This document shows positions 23,683 to 31,642 of a DNA stretch of 62,214 nt, in pieces. This stretch comes from Pontibacter qinzhouensis (GTDB lineage Bacteria > Bacteroidota > Bacteroidia > Cytophagales > Hymenobacteraceae): NCBI RefSeq assembly GCF_008017455.1, contig NZ_VRTY01000029.1, positions 1 to 62,214 of the forward strand, given 5' to 3'. Position numbers and translations under genes: made by a program. Position 1 is the stretch's first letter. The number at the start of each line of letters is the position of its first letter. Below the pieces are notes generated by a model, which was not told the origin of the DNA, made no database searches, and saw only the letters and a program-made list of their open reading frames with translations.

Positions 23683-23740
23683 ACCCTTGAGGCTTAAAAC
23701 GTGTAAAAAGCTTTTGAAGACCTTTTTCATTAGAATAATT
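23683..23740 (-). repeat. 57-bp-family dispersed repeat, full copy
   Basis: Minus-strand reading: AATTATTCTAATGAAAAAGG, TCTTCAAAAGC, spacer, TCAAGGGT; 58 bp. It lies in the 423-bp divergent region between PepSY and the DJ-1-like gene (23399-23821), which shows no other feature. Confidence 0.85.
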
Positions 23741-23857
23741 TGCTTATTTACAGCAGCAGGTAAACGATACAGGCCGGTTTACTTTAACAAATAAGGCGCC
23801 GGGCCGTTTAAAAAGATAACAATGTTAAAACAATGTTACACGAAAAGAACTATAACC

Positions 23858-24412
23858 ATGGCTGCAGAACTGGCTGGAAAAAAAATAGCAATATTAGTTG
23901 ATAACGGCTTTGAGCAGGTAGAACTGACCGAGCCACAGAAAGCACTGAAAGAGGCAGGAGCCGAGACCCACCTTATTTCGCCACAGAAAGATGAGGTAAA
24001 GGCCTGGGAGCACACCGATTGGGGAAAAAGCTATAAAGTCGACATCCATTTATCGGAGGCAAAGGCGGAGCAGTACGATGGCCTGCTGTTGCCTGGCGGT
24101 GTCATGAACCCCGACCACCTGCGCGGAAACAAAGAGGCCGTAGCCTTTGTAGATGCCTTTATGGTTAGCGGCAAGCCCGTAGCCGCCATTTGCCACGGCC
24201 CCTGGACCCTGATAGAAACCGGAAAGGTAAAAGGCCTCACCATGACCAGCTACCCCACCCTGAAAACGGACCTGATAAATGCCGGAGCCGACTGGGTAGA
24301 CGAAGAAGTAGTGGTAGACAAAGGCATTGTAACAAGCCGCAACCCAGATGATATTCCGGCTTTCAACAAAAAAATAATAGAAGAATTTGCCGAAGGGAAG
24401 CATGAGCGCTAA
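23858..24412 (+). CDS. DJ-1/PfpI-family protein (protein/nucleic-acid deglycase or hydrolase)
   Basis: The start at 23858 (MAAELAGKKIAILVDNGFEQ) gives 184 aa; a 12-residue upstream extension is possible. The class I glutamine-amidotransferase-like fold is clear: VDNGFEQVELTEP with Glu for the nucleophile environment, YDGLLLPGGVMNPDHLR, and AAICHGPWTLIE with the nucleophile C112 and H113. This matches the PfpI/YhbO subgroup, associated with stress survival and repair of glycated molecules. The mechanism is debated. It is monocistronic, with a terminator 31 bp downstream. Confidence 0.93.
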   Translation: MAAELAGKKIAILVDNGFEQVELTEPQKALKEAGAETHLISPQKDEVKAWEHTDWGKSYKVDIHLSEAKAEQYDGLLLPGGVMNPDHLRGNKEAVAFVDAFMVSGKPVAAICHGPWTLIETGKVKGLTMTSYPTLKTDLINAGADWVDEEVVVDKGIVTSRNPDDIPAFNKKIIEEFAEGKHER

Positions 24413-24442
24413 ACGCGTATTATGCAGGATTGTGAAGAAGCG

Positions 24443-24478
24443 AAAAGGCTGCCTTAGTTAAGGCAGCCTTTTCTTATA
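24443..24478. terminator. Terminator between the convergent DJ-1-like and YceI genes
   Basis: Perfect 13-bp arms (AAAAGGCTGCCTT, 24443-24455, with 24460-24472), 4-nt loop, then TCTTAT. It can serve both strands. Confidence 0.88.
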
Positions 24479-24501
24479 TGCTGTTGTTTCTGGTTCTGTT
24501 C

Positions 24502-25245
24502 CTAATCTGCCGCAACAGTTGTGCCGGCTGCTGGCTTGGCCAAAACAGAAAGCCCAATGTTTACGCTGGAGTAAATTGTTTTGTCGCCCAACGACTCGTC
24601 GGAGCGGTAAACCAGGCCCCACTTGGTGCGATCTATATTAAAGTTAGCTTTGGCTTTTAGCTGGCTATCTTCTACTGTAACTCTTGCCGGAAACGTAACA
24701 CTTTTGGTATTACCTTTTATTGTCAGGTTACCGGTTATAGTGTGTGTAGGGTTATTTACCTTCAGCTCGCTTTGAGTGGCTTTGCTCTGCGCGCTTTCCT
24801 CCTTTTTGGAGAGGCTGTCGTAGGGCGCCACAGACACAATTTCGAATATGGCAGTCGGGTGGTTCTCTACATCAAAAAAGTCGGCAGACTTCAGGTGTGT
24901 AGCCAGTTTATTGCTGCTTTCTGTGTTGATAGATTTGTCGGTACACTGCAGCCCCGTGAGGTCCAGAACAATTTGGCCACCGCTAATGCGCCCGCTCTGT
25001 ACTTCAATTTCGCCGCTTTTTATACAGATGGTGCCATTGTGCCTGCCTGTCATTTTAGACCCGATCCAGGTTACTTCGCTTTTGGTTGTGTCTATCAGCA
25101 GTGCCTCTGCTGGCCCGCTAAGTTCAGTTTTGGCCAGAGCTTCGCCCACTTCGGCATCGTCGGTTTTAATGGTTGTATCACATGCCGCTACCAATAACAG
25201 CAGGAGCATGCCTGCTAGTGTTCTCCATCTTCTTCTGCTCATCAT
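24502..25245 (-). CDS. YceI-family lipoprotein
   Basis: A 247-aa lipoprotein (signal MSRRRWRTLAGMLLLLLVAAC). The YceI lipocalin-like domain covers residues ~45-235: KSEVTWIGSKMTGRHNGTI, then SGRISGGQIVLDLTGLQC, LATHLKSADFFDVENHPTAIFEI, and a C-terminal FNIDRTKWGLVYRSD. YceI proteins bind isoprenoid-type lipids in the periplasm. The low-complexity insert (DSLSKKEESAQSKATQSE, about 148-165) is unusual for the family. It is followed toward 24502 by the shared terminator and is preceded by the PorT-like gene, 27 bp away on the same strand. Confidence 0.92.
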   Translation of the reverse strand: MMSRRRWRTLAGMLLLLLVAACDTTIKTDDAEVGEALAKTELSGPAEALLIDTTKSEVTWIGSKMTGRHNGTICIKSGEIEVQSGRISGGQIVLDLTGLQCTDKSINTESSNKLATHLKSADFFDVENHPTAIFEIVSVAPYDSLSKKEESAQSKATQSELKVNNPTHTITGNLTIKGNTKSVTFPARVTVEDSQLKAKANFNIDRTKWGLVYRSDESLGDKTIYSSVNIGLSVLAKPAAGTTVAAD

Positions 25246-25272
25246 GTTCTGGTAGCGGCTTAGTTATATGGC

Positions 25273-25914
25273 TTAAATGCCTATGCCCAGGTACACCTGA
25301 AACACACCATTCTTTATATCTTCGTTTATTTTCTGGCCCAGCGCATTCTCTTTGCGCAGGTCTGTGAGCCCCAGGAAATAGCGTGCTCCGAGTCGAAGCC
25401 AGCTAATTTTAGCCTCTATACCGGCTGCAGCGCCATAATCGAAGGTGTTGTAGGGGGCAAGGTCTATCTCGGAGCCTCCCCGTTTACCTGACATCAGGAT
25501 GCCGATTTGCGGACCTGCATGTAAGCTGATATTCTCTGTTACATTAAAAACAGCCAGAATAGGCACATTCAGGTAATCGAACCGGAAGGTAGAGTCGTTA
25601 CGCTCATAACCTCTCCGTGAATATAACACTTCGGGCTGAATAGAGAAAGCATCAGAGAAGGCAAACTGCGCAAAAACACCTGCATGAAAGCTGGTGTGTC
25701 CGCTAATGCTGCCGAGCATGTCTTTGTCGCTGCCTCTTAACTGCGAAAAATTTACGCCACCTTTAATACCGAAACCGGAGTTATGGGCACCGGCACCACT
25801 AAACAGATTGTGATTTCGCTGCATGCTCGAAGGGCCGCCGTAATCTTCTTGTTGCGCGTGAGCCGTAGAAACAAGGGTAAACAATATAAGCAGTAAGGTG
25901 AAGGTCTTTTTCAT
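25273..25914 (-). CDS. PorT-like outer-membrane beta-barrel protein
   Basis: A 213-aa protein with signal MKKTFTLLLILFTLVSTAHAQ. It shows the Bacteroidota outer-membrane-protein pattern: FGIKGGVNFSQLRG, HAGVFAQFAFSDAFSIQPEVLYSRRGYE, YLNVPILAVFNVTENISLHAGPQIGILM, then ARYFLGLTDL and a terminal strand FQVYLGIGI. These are alternating amphipathic strands of a small barrel (PF13568-type). Function is not known; PorT itself belongs to the T9SS, but this paralogue cannot be assigned to it by eye. The YceI lipoprotein gene follows 27 bp away, so they may share a transcript. Confidence 0.88.
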   Translation of the reverse strand: MKKTFTLLLILFTLVSTAHAQQEDYGGPSSMQRNHNLFSGAGAHNSGFGIKGGVNFSQLRGSDKDMLGSISGHTSFHAGVFAQFAFSDAFSIQPEVLYSRRGYERNDSTFRFDYLNVPILAVFNVTENISLHAGPQIGILMSGKRGGSEIDLAPYNTFDYGAAAGIEAKISWLRLGARYFLGLTDLRKENALGQKINEDIKNGVFQVYLGIGI

Positions 25915-25948
25915 AGTTTTTTGGTTTGTTTAAGAAAAATGTTCTTCT

Positions 25949-25961
25949 GAACAACTTGTTC
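25949..25961. promoter_or_regulatory. Short palindrome upstream of the PorT-like gene
   Basis: GAACAACTTGTTC is a perfect 13-bp palindrome 35 bp upstream of the PorT-like start. It may be a regulator site. No regulator gene is adjacent. Confidence 0.3.
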
Positions 25962-26035
25962 AAAATGGGTCTTAGTAGTTTATACTACTTATAGAATAGG
26001 ATAGGTTACAAAAGCAGGTAAACCAACCAAGGAGC

Positions 26036-26059
26036 AGCACCTATAAAAAGGTGCTTTTT
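26036..26059 (+). terminator. Orphan terminator-like hairpin
   Basis: AGCACCT (26036-26042) pairs with AGGTGCT (26049-26055), 6-nt loop, then TTTTA. No plus-strand gene precedes it, so it could end a small unannotated transcript starting between 25915 and 26030. Confidence 0.5.
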
Positions 26060-26173
26060 AGTGCAATAGAATATAATGTAACCTGTGTATTATGTAAACT
26101 ACTGGTAATTACTATAGATATGATAAATTTGTTAAGAAGAACCTTGTTTGTTAACACCCTTTTAACAGCGAAT

Positions 26174-26210
26174 AGTGGATAAACATACGCTTTCAACAAA
26201 GTTATCCACA
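26174..26210. other. Pair of DnaA-box-like sites in an AT-rich stretch
   Basis: TTATCCACA (26202-26210) is an exact consensus DnaA box. AGTGGATAA (26174-26182) is a one-mismatch box on the other strand. They lie in the AT-rich gene-free interval 25915-26401. Two boxes alone do not make an origin. Confidence 0.35.
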
Positions 26211-26401
26211 TTTTAGAGGTTTGTTAACGTGTATTTTCTGAAATAGCTATACCTGAATAGTTTACAACAGCTTTTTTACTTAAGTAATTTCTGTGCAATT
26301 TGGGTAGTGGCGTGGGCGCGCCGGGGGAGCAGGCCAGGCTGGAGCCTGATTTTGTACAATGCTTCAAAACTTCTGTCGGGCTTTTGTTGTTTCTTTGTGG
26401 T

Positions 26402-27304
26402 ATGCTTAAAATTGCCTGGTCCGAGATATTTGCCCATTCGCTGCCCGAAGGCCATCGCTTCCCGATGGCGAAATACGATCTGTTGCCGGAGCAACTGCTC
26501 TACGAAGGCACTATTACGTCTCAGAACCTTTTTGCCCCCACACCGCTAGAAGATGCGGTTATAACAGCTACGCACGATGCTACCTACTGGCACCGGCTGC
26601 GCAACCTTCAGCTCACGCCCTCCGAAATCAGGAAAACGGGTTTCCCGCACTCCAAAGAACTTATTCACCGCGAAATCGTGATTATGAACGGCACCGTGCA
26701 GGCGGCCCTGTTTGCGCTGGAGTTCGGCATAGGCATGAACATTGCCGGCGGCACCCACCACGCCTTTACCGGCCGCGGCGAAGGTTTTTGCCTGCTAAAC
26801 GACATTGGTATTGCGGCCAACTTTCTGCTCCGGCATAAAGGCATCCGGAAAATACTCGTAGTGGACCTGGATGTGCACCAGGGAAACGGTACTGCTGAAA
26901 TTTTCAGAGAGGAGCCGCGCGTGTTTACGTTCAGCATGCATGGCGGCAACAACTACCCGCACCGCAAAGAGCAATCGGACCTGGACATACCCTTGCCCGA
27001 CCACACAGACGACAAAGCGTACCTGCACCTGCTCCGCAACACCCTGCCCCGCTTACTCGATGAGCAGCAGCCGGAGTTCGTTTTTTTCCAGTCGGGGGTA
27101 GATGTGCTGGCTACCGATAAACTCGGGAAGCTTGGCATGAGCATAGCCGGCTGCAAAGAGCGCGACAGGCTGGTGCTGGAATTGTGCGCCACCAGCAAGT
27201 TGCCGGTAACTGTAAGTATGGGAGGAGGTTACTCTACGCAGATAGCGCATATCGTAGAAGCGCATGCCAACACGTTCCGGCTGGCACAGCATATTTTCTT
27301 TTAA
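26402..27304 (+). CDS. Histone-deacetylase-family (acetoin utilisation / deacetylase-like) hydrolase
   Basis: The start at 26402 (MLKIAWSEIFAHSLPEGHRF) gives 300 aa; the in-frame upstream stretch has no family resemblance. The arginase/deacetylase fold is shown by HSLPEGHRFP, GTVQAALFALEFG, the active-site HH and nearby residues in GGTHHAFTGRGEGFCLLNDIGIA, KILVVDLDVHQGNGTAEIF with metal-binding Asp and His, and FFQSGVDVLATDKLGKL. These enzymes are zinc-dependent amide hydrolases; the bacterial substrate (polyamine, acetyl-lysine or other) is unknown. It is transcribed alone. Confidence 0.92.
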   Translation: MLKIAWSEIFAHSLPEGHRFPMAKYDLLPEQLLYEGTITSQNLFAPTPLEDAVITATHDATYWHRLRNLQLTPSEIRKTGFPHSKELIHREIVIMNGTVQAALFALEFGIGMNIAGGTHHAFTGRGEGFCLLNDIGIAANFLLRHKGIRKILVVDLDVHQGNGTAEIFREEPRVFTFSMHGGNNYPHRKEQSDLDIPLPDHTDDKAYLHLLRNTLPRLLDEQQPEFVFFQSGVDVLATDKLGKLGMSIAGCKERDRLVLELCATSKLPVTVSMGGGYSTQIAHIVEAHANTFRLAQHIFF

Positions 27305-27358
27305 GAACTGTAGTTAGTTAAGAGTTAAAAATTATGAGTTAAAAGTTGAAAAGGATGG

Positions 27359-27462
27359 TTCATTCATCTACTCATCTTCACATTCCTACATCTCCAAATT
27401 TCCAAATCTTCACATTCCCAAATCAACCATCAAACAATCAACAACCAACAAACAAATTATTC
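27359..27462 (+). repeat. 104-nt G-free leader of a 57-bp repeat copy
   Basis: From 27359 to 27462 the plus strand contains no G. It is built of A, C and T phrases such as CATCTTCACATTCC, CTCCAAATTTCC and CAACAATCAACAACC, and leads directly into the repeat at 27455. Related but less strict leaders precede the copies at 9372 (minus), 17006 and 22065. Confidence 0.8.
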
Positions 27463-27511
27463 GAATAAAAACTCCCTTCCGAAGCATTTTCTGGGGAAAA
27501 AGGTCAAGGGT
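27455..27511 (+). repeat. 57-bp-family dispersed repeat, full copy
   Basis: AATTATTCGAATAAAAACT, CCCTTCCGAAGC, TTTT, spacer, TCAAGGGT; 57 bp. The end is 11 bp from the stop of the convergent gene at 27523. Confidence 0.92.
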
Positions 27512-27522
27512 GGCAGGCAGGT

Positions 27523-27861
27523 TTATTTCTCGAGGAGGAAGTACAGGTAGGAGTCGGAGCCAGCTTCGTTACTGGTGGAGTAGTTACTGCTCTTCAGTTG
27601 CCAGCCATTGTTTTGCTGCGCCTTCACCAGCTGCAGCACCGACGAGTAATCGCCGTCGCTTTCCGATTTCGTTTTTTTCTGGACAAAGCTGGTTTTGGTG
27701 CTGGTGCTCGAAATGTTGATGGTAATACTTCGGCCACTGATAGATGCCAGGATCGTCATCAGCTCTTTTGGTGCTGCTGCTGTTTGCTCATACTGCTTAA
27801 AACCAAATAAGGCGCTTACTGTAAAAGCTATGACCACTACGATCATCGTGTTTCTGTTCAT
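27523..27861 (-). CDS. Small exported or membrane-anchored hypothetical protein
   Basis: A 112-aa protein with one N-terminal hydrophobic segment (MIVVVIAFTVSALFGF, about 6-21), then a polar domain: AAAPKELMTILASISGRSITINISS, KTKSESDGDYSSVLQLVKAQQNNGWQL, SDSYLYFLLEK. It resembles small DUF4177-like proteins in having a 'NGWQL' strand, but this is not firm. No catalytic motif is visible. The hairpin at 27888-27925 separates it from the next minus-strand gene. Confidence 0.65.
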   Translation of the reverse strand: MNRNTMIVVVIAFTVSALFGFKQYEQTAAAPKELMTILASISGRSITINISSTSTKTSFVQKKTKSESDGDYSSVLQLVKAQQNNGWQLKSSNYSTSNEAGSDSYLYFLLEK

Positions 27862-27887
27862 AAATTGGAGTTTTTATTTAAGCTTTT

Positions 27888-27925
27888 GTAAGTGCAGGTA
27901 CCAGTAAAGTGGTACCTGCACTTAC
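27888..27925 (-). terminator. Hairpin terminator of the 68-aa membrane-protein gene
   Basis: Perfect 16-bp arms (GTAAGTGCAGGTACCA at 27888-27903 with 27910-27925) and a 6-nt loop, 26 bp after the stop at 27952. On the minus strand AAAAGCTTAAATAAAAA follows rather than a T-run, so strength is uncertain. Confidence 0.65.
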
Positions 27926-27951
27926 AGCATCTTTTTAGAATTTCTGTGGGA

Positions 27952-28158
27952 TTACTCTCTTCTTTTAAGCTTGTTGTCCGGTTTTTTTGCCCTGCCGATA
28001 AACAACCGGAGCACCAGGTAAATAACAGGAGCCAGGGCCGCCACCAGAATAACGTACAGTATAAGCTTGAGTGCCTTAAAGAAAAGAGAAATGGCAACAA
28101 CCGAGAGTATGATCGAAACAATAAAGAGAAGCCAGAATTGTATAGTGCCTTTGTTCAT
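27952..28158 (-). CDS. Small two-helix membrane protein
   Basis: A 68-aa protein made of two transmembrane helices (FWLLFIVSIILSVVAISLFF, about 8-27, and LILYVILVAALAPVIYLVLRLFI, split about a Pro, about 31-54). A basic tail (GRAKKPDNKLKRRE) should stay in the cytoplasm. No family was recognised. A small orphan membrane protein between two hypothetical or unrelated genes; coding is supported by the hydrophobicity pattern and by the hairpin after its stop. Confidence 0.6.
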   Translation of the reverse strand: MNKGTIQFWLLFIVSIILSVVAISLFFKALKLILYVILVAALAPVIYLVLRLFIGRAKKPDNKLKRRE

Positions 28159-28258
28159 AAAATTTATAAGTAAGAAGTGAGAATAGGTAGGCTGCTGCTC
28201 CGTAAATTCAAATTACATCTGTCGCATCAAGTAAAATTCTGCTCATGATCAGAACTCC

Positions 28259-28315
28259 AATTTTTCTAATGAAAATGGCCTCCGGAAGGAAATACATCAC
28301 AAATTAGCCAAGGGT
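28259..28315 (+). repeat. 57-bp-family dispersed repeat, full copy
   Basis: AATTTTTCTAATGAAAATGG, CCTCCGGAAGG, spacer, CCAAGGGT; 57 bp. It reads toward the 3' end of the methyltransferase gene (stop at 28389). Confidence 0.88.
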
Positions 28316-28388
28316 CTCTCAATCTATTCTTCTTGAATGTACTGCACCAACAGGAAAATACAAGACAGCTATACGGTAATTTCCCGGT

Positions 28389-29105
28389 TTAGATGGTGCC
28401 CTTCTTCAGGATCAGCTGCCACCTGAAAGCCCACATCCAGCTCAGTTTAAAGTTAGGAGCTTTTGCCTCCTGCACTAACTGTTGCAACTCTTCCCGCTTA
28501 AAAGCCCGCCACACCGATAGGGGCGCATCGTTTTTTACCAGATAGGATTTAGAGAACAGCGCCGTAATCCATTTAATAGAATAGTAGGCCAGCCAGTGCC
28601 GGTGCAGGTCGTTTACTATAACGGCCACTTGCGCCTGCCGGTGCAGTTGGCTGAAAAGCCGCACCAGTTGCGCATTGCTGAAATGGTGGCAAAAAAGGCT
28701 GCAGACAACAATATCGTAAGGCTGCTGGCTGAAATTGTGAGAAAACACATCGTGCTGCTCCACCTTTATTTCGGGAAAGGAAGTGCTGTGCTGCCGTGCA
28801 TACTGCACCATAAAATCGTTGGCATCTACACCAATCAGTTCTACGGCTACACCCTTACTTCTGGCCCAGCGGGCCATGGCCCGCAGCATGTCGCCACCGC
28901 CGCAGCCAATATCGGCAATGCGCAGGGGCTGGGGGAGTAGCTTTGAGCCGCTTACCAGCTGATTGAGGGCGTGCAGCACCACTTTGTGGCCGCCAAGCCA
29001 ATGGTTTATAACCTCCAGCTCCTGCAGGTTGCGGCGCAGGTCCTCGCCCGAGAGCGAGAGGTCGTCCATGAGCTCGGGCCGGTTTGTTCTTTCTTTAAGA
29101 AGCAT
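28389..29105 (-). CDS. SAM-dependent methyltransferase of the type III PKS cluster
   Basis: A 238-aa class I methyltransferase. Motif I is LRIADIGCGGGDMLRAMARWA, followed by acidic motif II (ELIGVDAND) and the motif III area (PYDIVVCSLFCHHFSNAQLVRL). The start overlaps the end of the type III PKS gene by 11 bp, so the two are co-translated from one minus-strand transcript with the flavoprotein gene upstream. A likely role is O- or C-methylation of the PKS product, as SrsB methylates alkylresorcinols in Streptomyces. The acceptor is not known here. Confidence 0.9.
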   Translation of the reverse strand: MLLKERTNRPELMDDLSLSGEDLRRNLQELEVINHWLGGHKVVLHALNQLVSGSKLLPQPLRIADIGCGGGDMLRAMARWARSKGVAVELIGVDANDFMVQYARQHSTSFPEIKVEQHDVFSHNFSQQPYDIVVCSLFCHHFSNAQLVRLFSQLHRQAQVAVIVNDLHRHWLAYYSIKWITALFSKSYLVKNDAPLSVWRAFKREELQQLVQEAKAPNFKLSWMWAFRWQLILKKGTI

Positions 29106-30207
29106 AATGCACTTTCAGTAACATAGACTCCAGGGTAAGGCCGGGGCCGAAGGCAAAGCTCAGAACAGGCTCATTTTTGTCTTTCAGGGTAAGCGACTCC
29201 ATCAGCGATTTCAGCACAAACAGCACCGTGGCCGACGACATGTTGCCAAACTCCTGCAGCACCTGGTAAGCAAAGCGGTTGTGATAGCGCGGCATGCCCA
29301 GTTCCTGCTCTATTACCTCCAGAATACGGCGCCCGCCTGGGTGTATGGCAAATAAGTTTATTTCGGAGATGGTGGTTTTGAGGCCTAGCAATAGCCGCTC
29401 GGTTAGCTGCTTTATCCCGTTTTTTATCAGGTCGGGAACGTAAGACGACAGCGTCATTTCGAAGCCTGTGTCGCCTATATGCCAGGCCATATCGCGTTTG
29501 CCTGCCGGTGCCAGGTCGCAGTGGAACGACTGCAGCTCCAGGCTCAGCTCGGTGCAGGGTTGCCCCTGCAGCAGCACGGCAGCTGCGCCATCGCCAAATA
29601 AGGCGTTAGATACCAGCTGGTCGTGGGCAGCGTTTTTTTGAAAATGGATGGTGCAGAGTTCAGTGCATACCATCATTACGTTAGCGGCAGCGTCGGCTTT
29701 GCAAATGGCATCGGCTAGTTTCAGGGCATTAAAGGCGGCGTAGCAGCCCATAAAGTTAACAGCAGTTCGTTGCACGCTAGGCGAGAGGGCCAGCCGCTCC
29801 ACCAGCTCAATATCGAGGCCGGGTGCATACATGCCGGTGCAGCTAACGGTAATCAGGTGCGTAATGTCTGCTGCCTGAAACGCAGGAGCGGCCTGCAGGC
29901 AGTTGCGCACGGCAGCTTCGGAGAGCGTAACGGCATGCTCCCGGTACACATCCATGCGCTGCTGCACCGTTGGGAAGGGTTCGAGGTCGGGGGTGTTGGG
30001 GTAAAAGGTAAAGGCACCGTTTGAACGTGTGTAGTCTTCGAGCACGCTGTAGCGTTGCCCAATGCCGGAAACACGGTAGAGCGCCTTCAGCTTTCTTGTT
30101 TGTGGCTCATCGAACTGCAGGGCCGCAGCCATAAAGTCGGCCACCTGCATCTGCGGAATTACATGTGGCGGGTTAGCCGTGCCGATGGCACATAAATAGC
30201 TTTTCAT
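29095..30207 (-). CDS. Type III polyketide synthase (chalcone/stilbene synthase family)
   Basis: A 370-aa homodimeric ketosynthase-like enzyme that condenses malonyl-CoA onto an acyl-CoA starter and cyclises the chain. The catalytic triad is complete: C123 in TVSCTGMYAPGLD, H289 in NLFAIHPGGRRILEV and N322 in QEFGNMSSATVLFVL. The CoA-tunnel and the conserved FGPG loop near the C-terminus (LSFAFGPGLTLE) are present. Neighbours are a methyltransferase (overlap) and an FAD oxidoreductase (170 bp upstream), the same three functions as the srsABC phenolic-lipid genes. Alkylresorcinol, alkylpyrone or a derived quinone is the likely product type. Starter chain and cyclisation cannot be read from sequence. 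Confidence 0.94.
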   Translation of the reverse strand: MKSYLCAIGTANPPHVIPQMQVADFMAAALQFDEPQTRKLKALYRVSGIGQRYSVLEDYTRSNGAFTFYPNTPDLEPFPTVQQRMDVYREHAVTLSEAAVRNCLQAAPAFQAADITHLITVSCTGMYAPGLDIELVERLALSPSVQRTAVNFMGCYAAFNALKLADAICKADAAANVMMVCTELCTIHFQKNAAHDQLVSNALFGDGAAAVLLQGQPCTELSLELQSFHCDLAPAGKRDMAWHIGDTGFEMTLSSYVPDLIKNGIKQLTERLLLGLKTTISEINLFAIHPGGRRILEVIEQELGMPRYHNRFAYQVLQEFGNMSSATVLFVLKSLMESLTLKDKNEPVLSFAFGPGLTLESMLLKVHYAS

Positions 30208-30377
30208 GCAGTTTTGTTGTTTCTGGTTAAATGCCCGTTTCAGAGCTTGAACGTTACTGGCTCCTACACCACCTTATCTGGTGAGAGCATAAACAGGCAG
30301 GAAACACGCTCATCAGGATGAACATTACCTACGGATTCAGGCTGGCATAAGATGTATTCTCCTGAAACAAACTAAAG

Positions 30378-31490
30378 TCAAAAAGGTTGGCCGTGCGTTT
30401 GGCGCATGAGCAGCTGCACTGCAAAAGGCAGTTGTTTGAGGGTGCCTACCGCCAGTTCTGTTAGCACAGGGTGGCCAAAGAGTTGCTGCACCACACGGCC
30501 AATCTGAAGCCTGGTGGCAAACTGGTTTCTCCAGGCGCGGGTATAGCCCTGCTCCAGCTGTACCCGGTCGCGGCCGTTTTGGAAGTAGTGCAGCACCTGC
30601 TCTGTTGCCAGCTTTCCTGCGTGTATAGCCATGGCCATGCCGTTACCGCAGAGGGGGGTAATCATGCCGGCTGCGTCGCCGCACATGAGCATGTGATTCT
30701 CGATGCAGGTTTTGGTAGCAAATGAGATCTCGTTTATGACCTCCGGCTGCTCGTATAAAAATTCGGCTTCGCGGAAAATGTGTTGCAGGTGCGGGTTGCG
30801 GTGCAGCACTGCTTTTTCCATGGCTGGTATGTTGCCGTGGCTGCGCAGGTTCTGGCGGGTGGTCAGGTAGCAGAAGCAGTACCGGTCGTCTTCCACGGCC
30901 GATATGCCGGCGTACCCGTCTTTAAAGTTGTGCAGCGCGATCTGGTCTTTTGGTAGCTCCAGCCGCACATGGTACTTTACGCCAATGTAGGGCGAGGGCT
31001 GCTGAAAGAAGGGTCGGTTGAGGGTGCGGTCGAGGGAGGTGCGTTTGCCGTATGCGCCCAGTACCACAGGTGCCTGCAAGGTTTGCCCGCTGTTGAGCTG
31101 CACGGTAAAAATATCATTGGCATAGTTTACTTTATCTACCTGCTGGCGCGTGTGCACCTGTACGCCCTGCTGCAGCGCCACCTGGTACAGAAAATAGTCG
31201 AGGGTGAAGCGGCTCAGGCCCCAGCCGCCCAGGTCTAACGTCGCCTCCAGGGTTTTGCCTGAAGGAGCGCTTAGCAGAAATCGCCGGATGCGGGCAGGCT
31301 GCAGCGGAGCAGGGTCGGCACCAATGGAGGCCAGGTAAGGCAGCACTTCGTTCGAAACATACTCGCCGCACACCCGATGAAAAGGATACGCTTTTTTTTC
31401 GACCAATGCCACCGAAAGCCCCTGCCTGGCCAGCCCGATACTGCTTACCAGACCAGCCAGTCCGCCCCCTATAATAACGATATCTTTCAA
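30378..31490 (-). CDS. FAD-dependent oxidoreductase (geranylgeranyl-reductase-like)
   Basis: A 370-aa flavoprotein with the N-terminal dinucleotide motif IVIIGGGLAGLVSSIGLARQG (Rossmann), then HRVCGEYVSNEVLPYL. The second FAD motif is MCGDAAGMITPLCGNGMAMA (split GDAAGMITPLCGNGMAM). It belongs to the group of bacterial FAD monooxygenase or reductase proteins related to geranylgeranyl reductase. First gene of the type III PKS cluster on the minus strand; it could hydroxylate the aromatic product, as SrsC does (inference). The 170 bp to the PKS start hold no gene. Confidence 0.9.
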   Translation of the reverse strand: MKDIVIIGGGLAGLVSSIGLARQGLSVALVEKKAYPFHRVCGEYVSNEVLPYLASIGADPAPLQPARIRRFLLSAPSGKTLEATLDLGGWGLSRFTLDYFLYQVALQQGVQVHTRQQVDKVNYANDIFTVQLNSGQTLQAPVVLGAYGKRTSLDRTLNRPFFQQPSPYIGVKYHVRLELPKDQIALHNFKDGYAGISAVEDDRYCFCYLTTRQNLRSHGNIPAMEKAVLHRNPHLQHIFREAEFLYEQPEVINEISFATKTCIENHMLMCGDAAGMITPLCGNGMAMAIHAGKLATEQVLHYFQNGRDRVQLEQGYTRAWRNQFATRLQIGRVVQQLFGHPVLTELAVGTLKQLPFAVQLLMRQTHGQPF

Positions 31491-31642
31491 TGGTTTTTAT
31501 GATAAAGTGCATTATGGTTTTAATCCAATGCAATTGTTGAAATTAAGTTATTTTAACATGAAAAATACAATAACTAAATCTAAATAAAAGCGTTTTATTA
31601 CAATTAGACATATAATAATACGTATTGTGACCTGAACTAACT

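Noticed and set aside
26174..26210. Replication origin
   Set aside because: Only two DnaA-like boxes and no dnaA, dnaN or box cluster; kept as a low-confidence observation.
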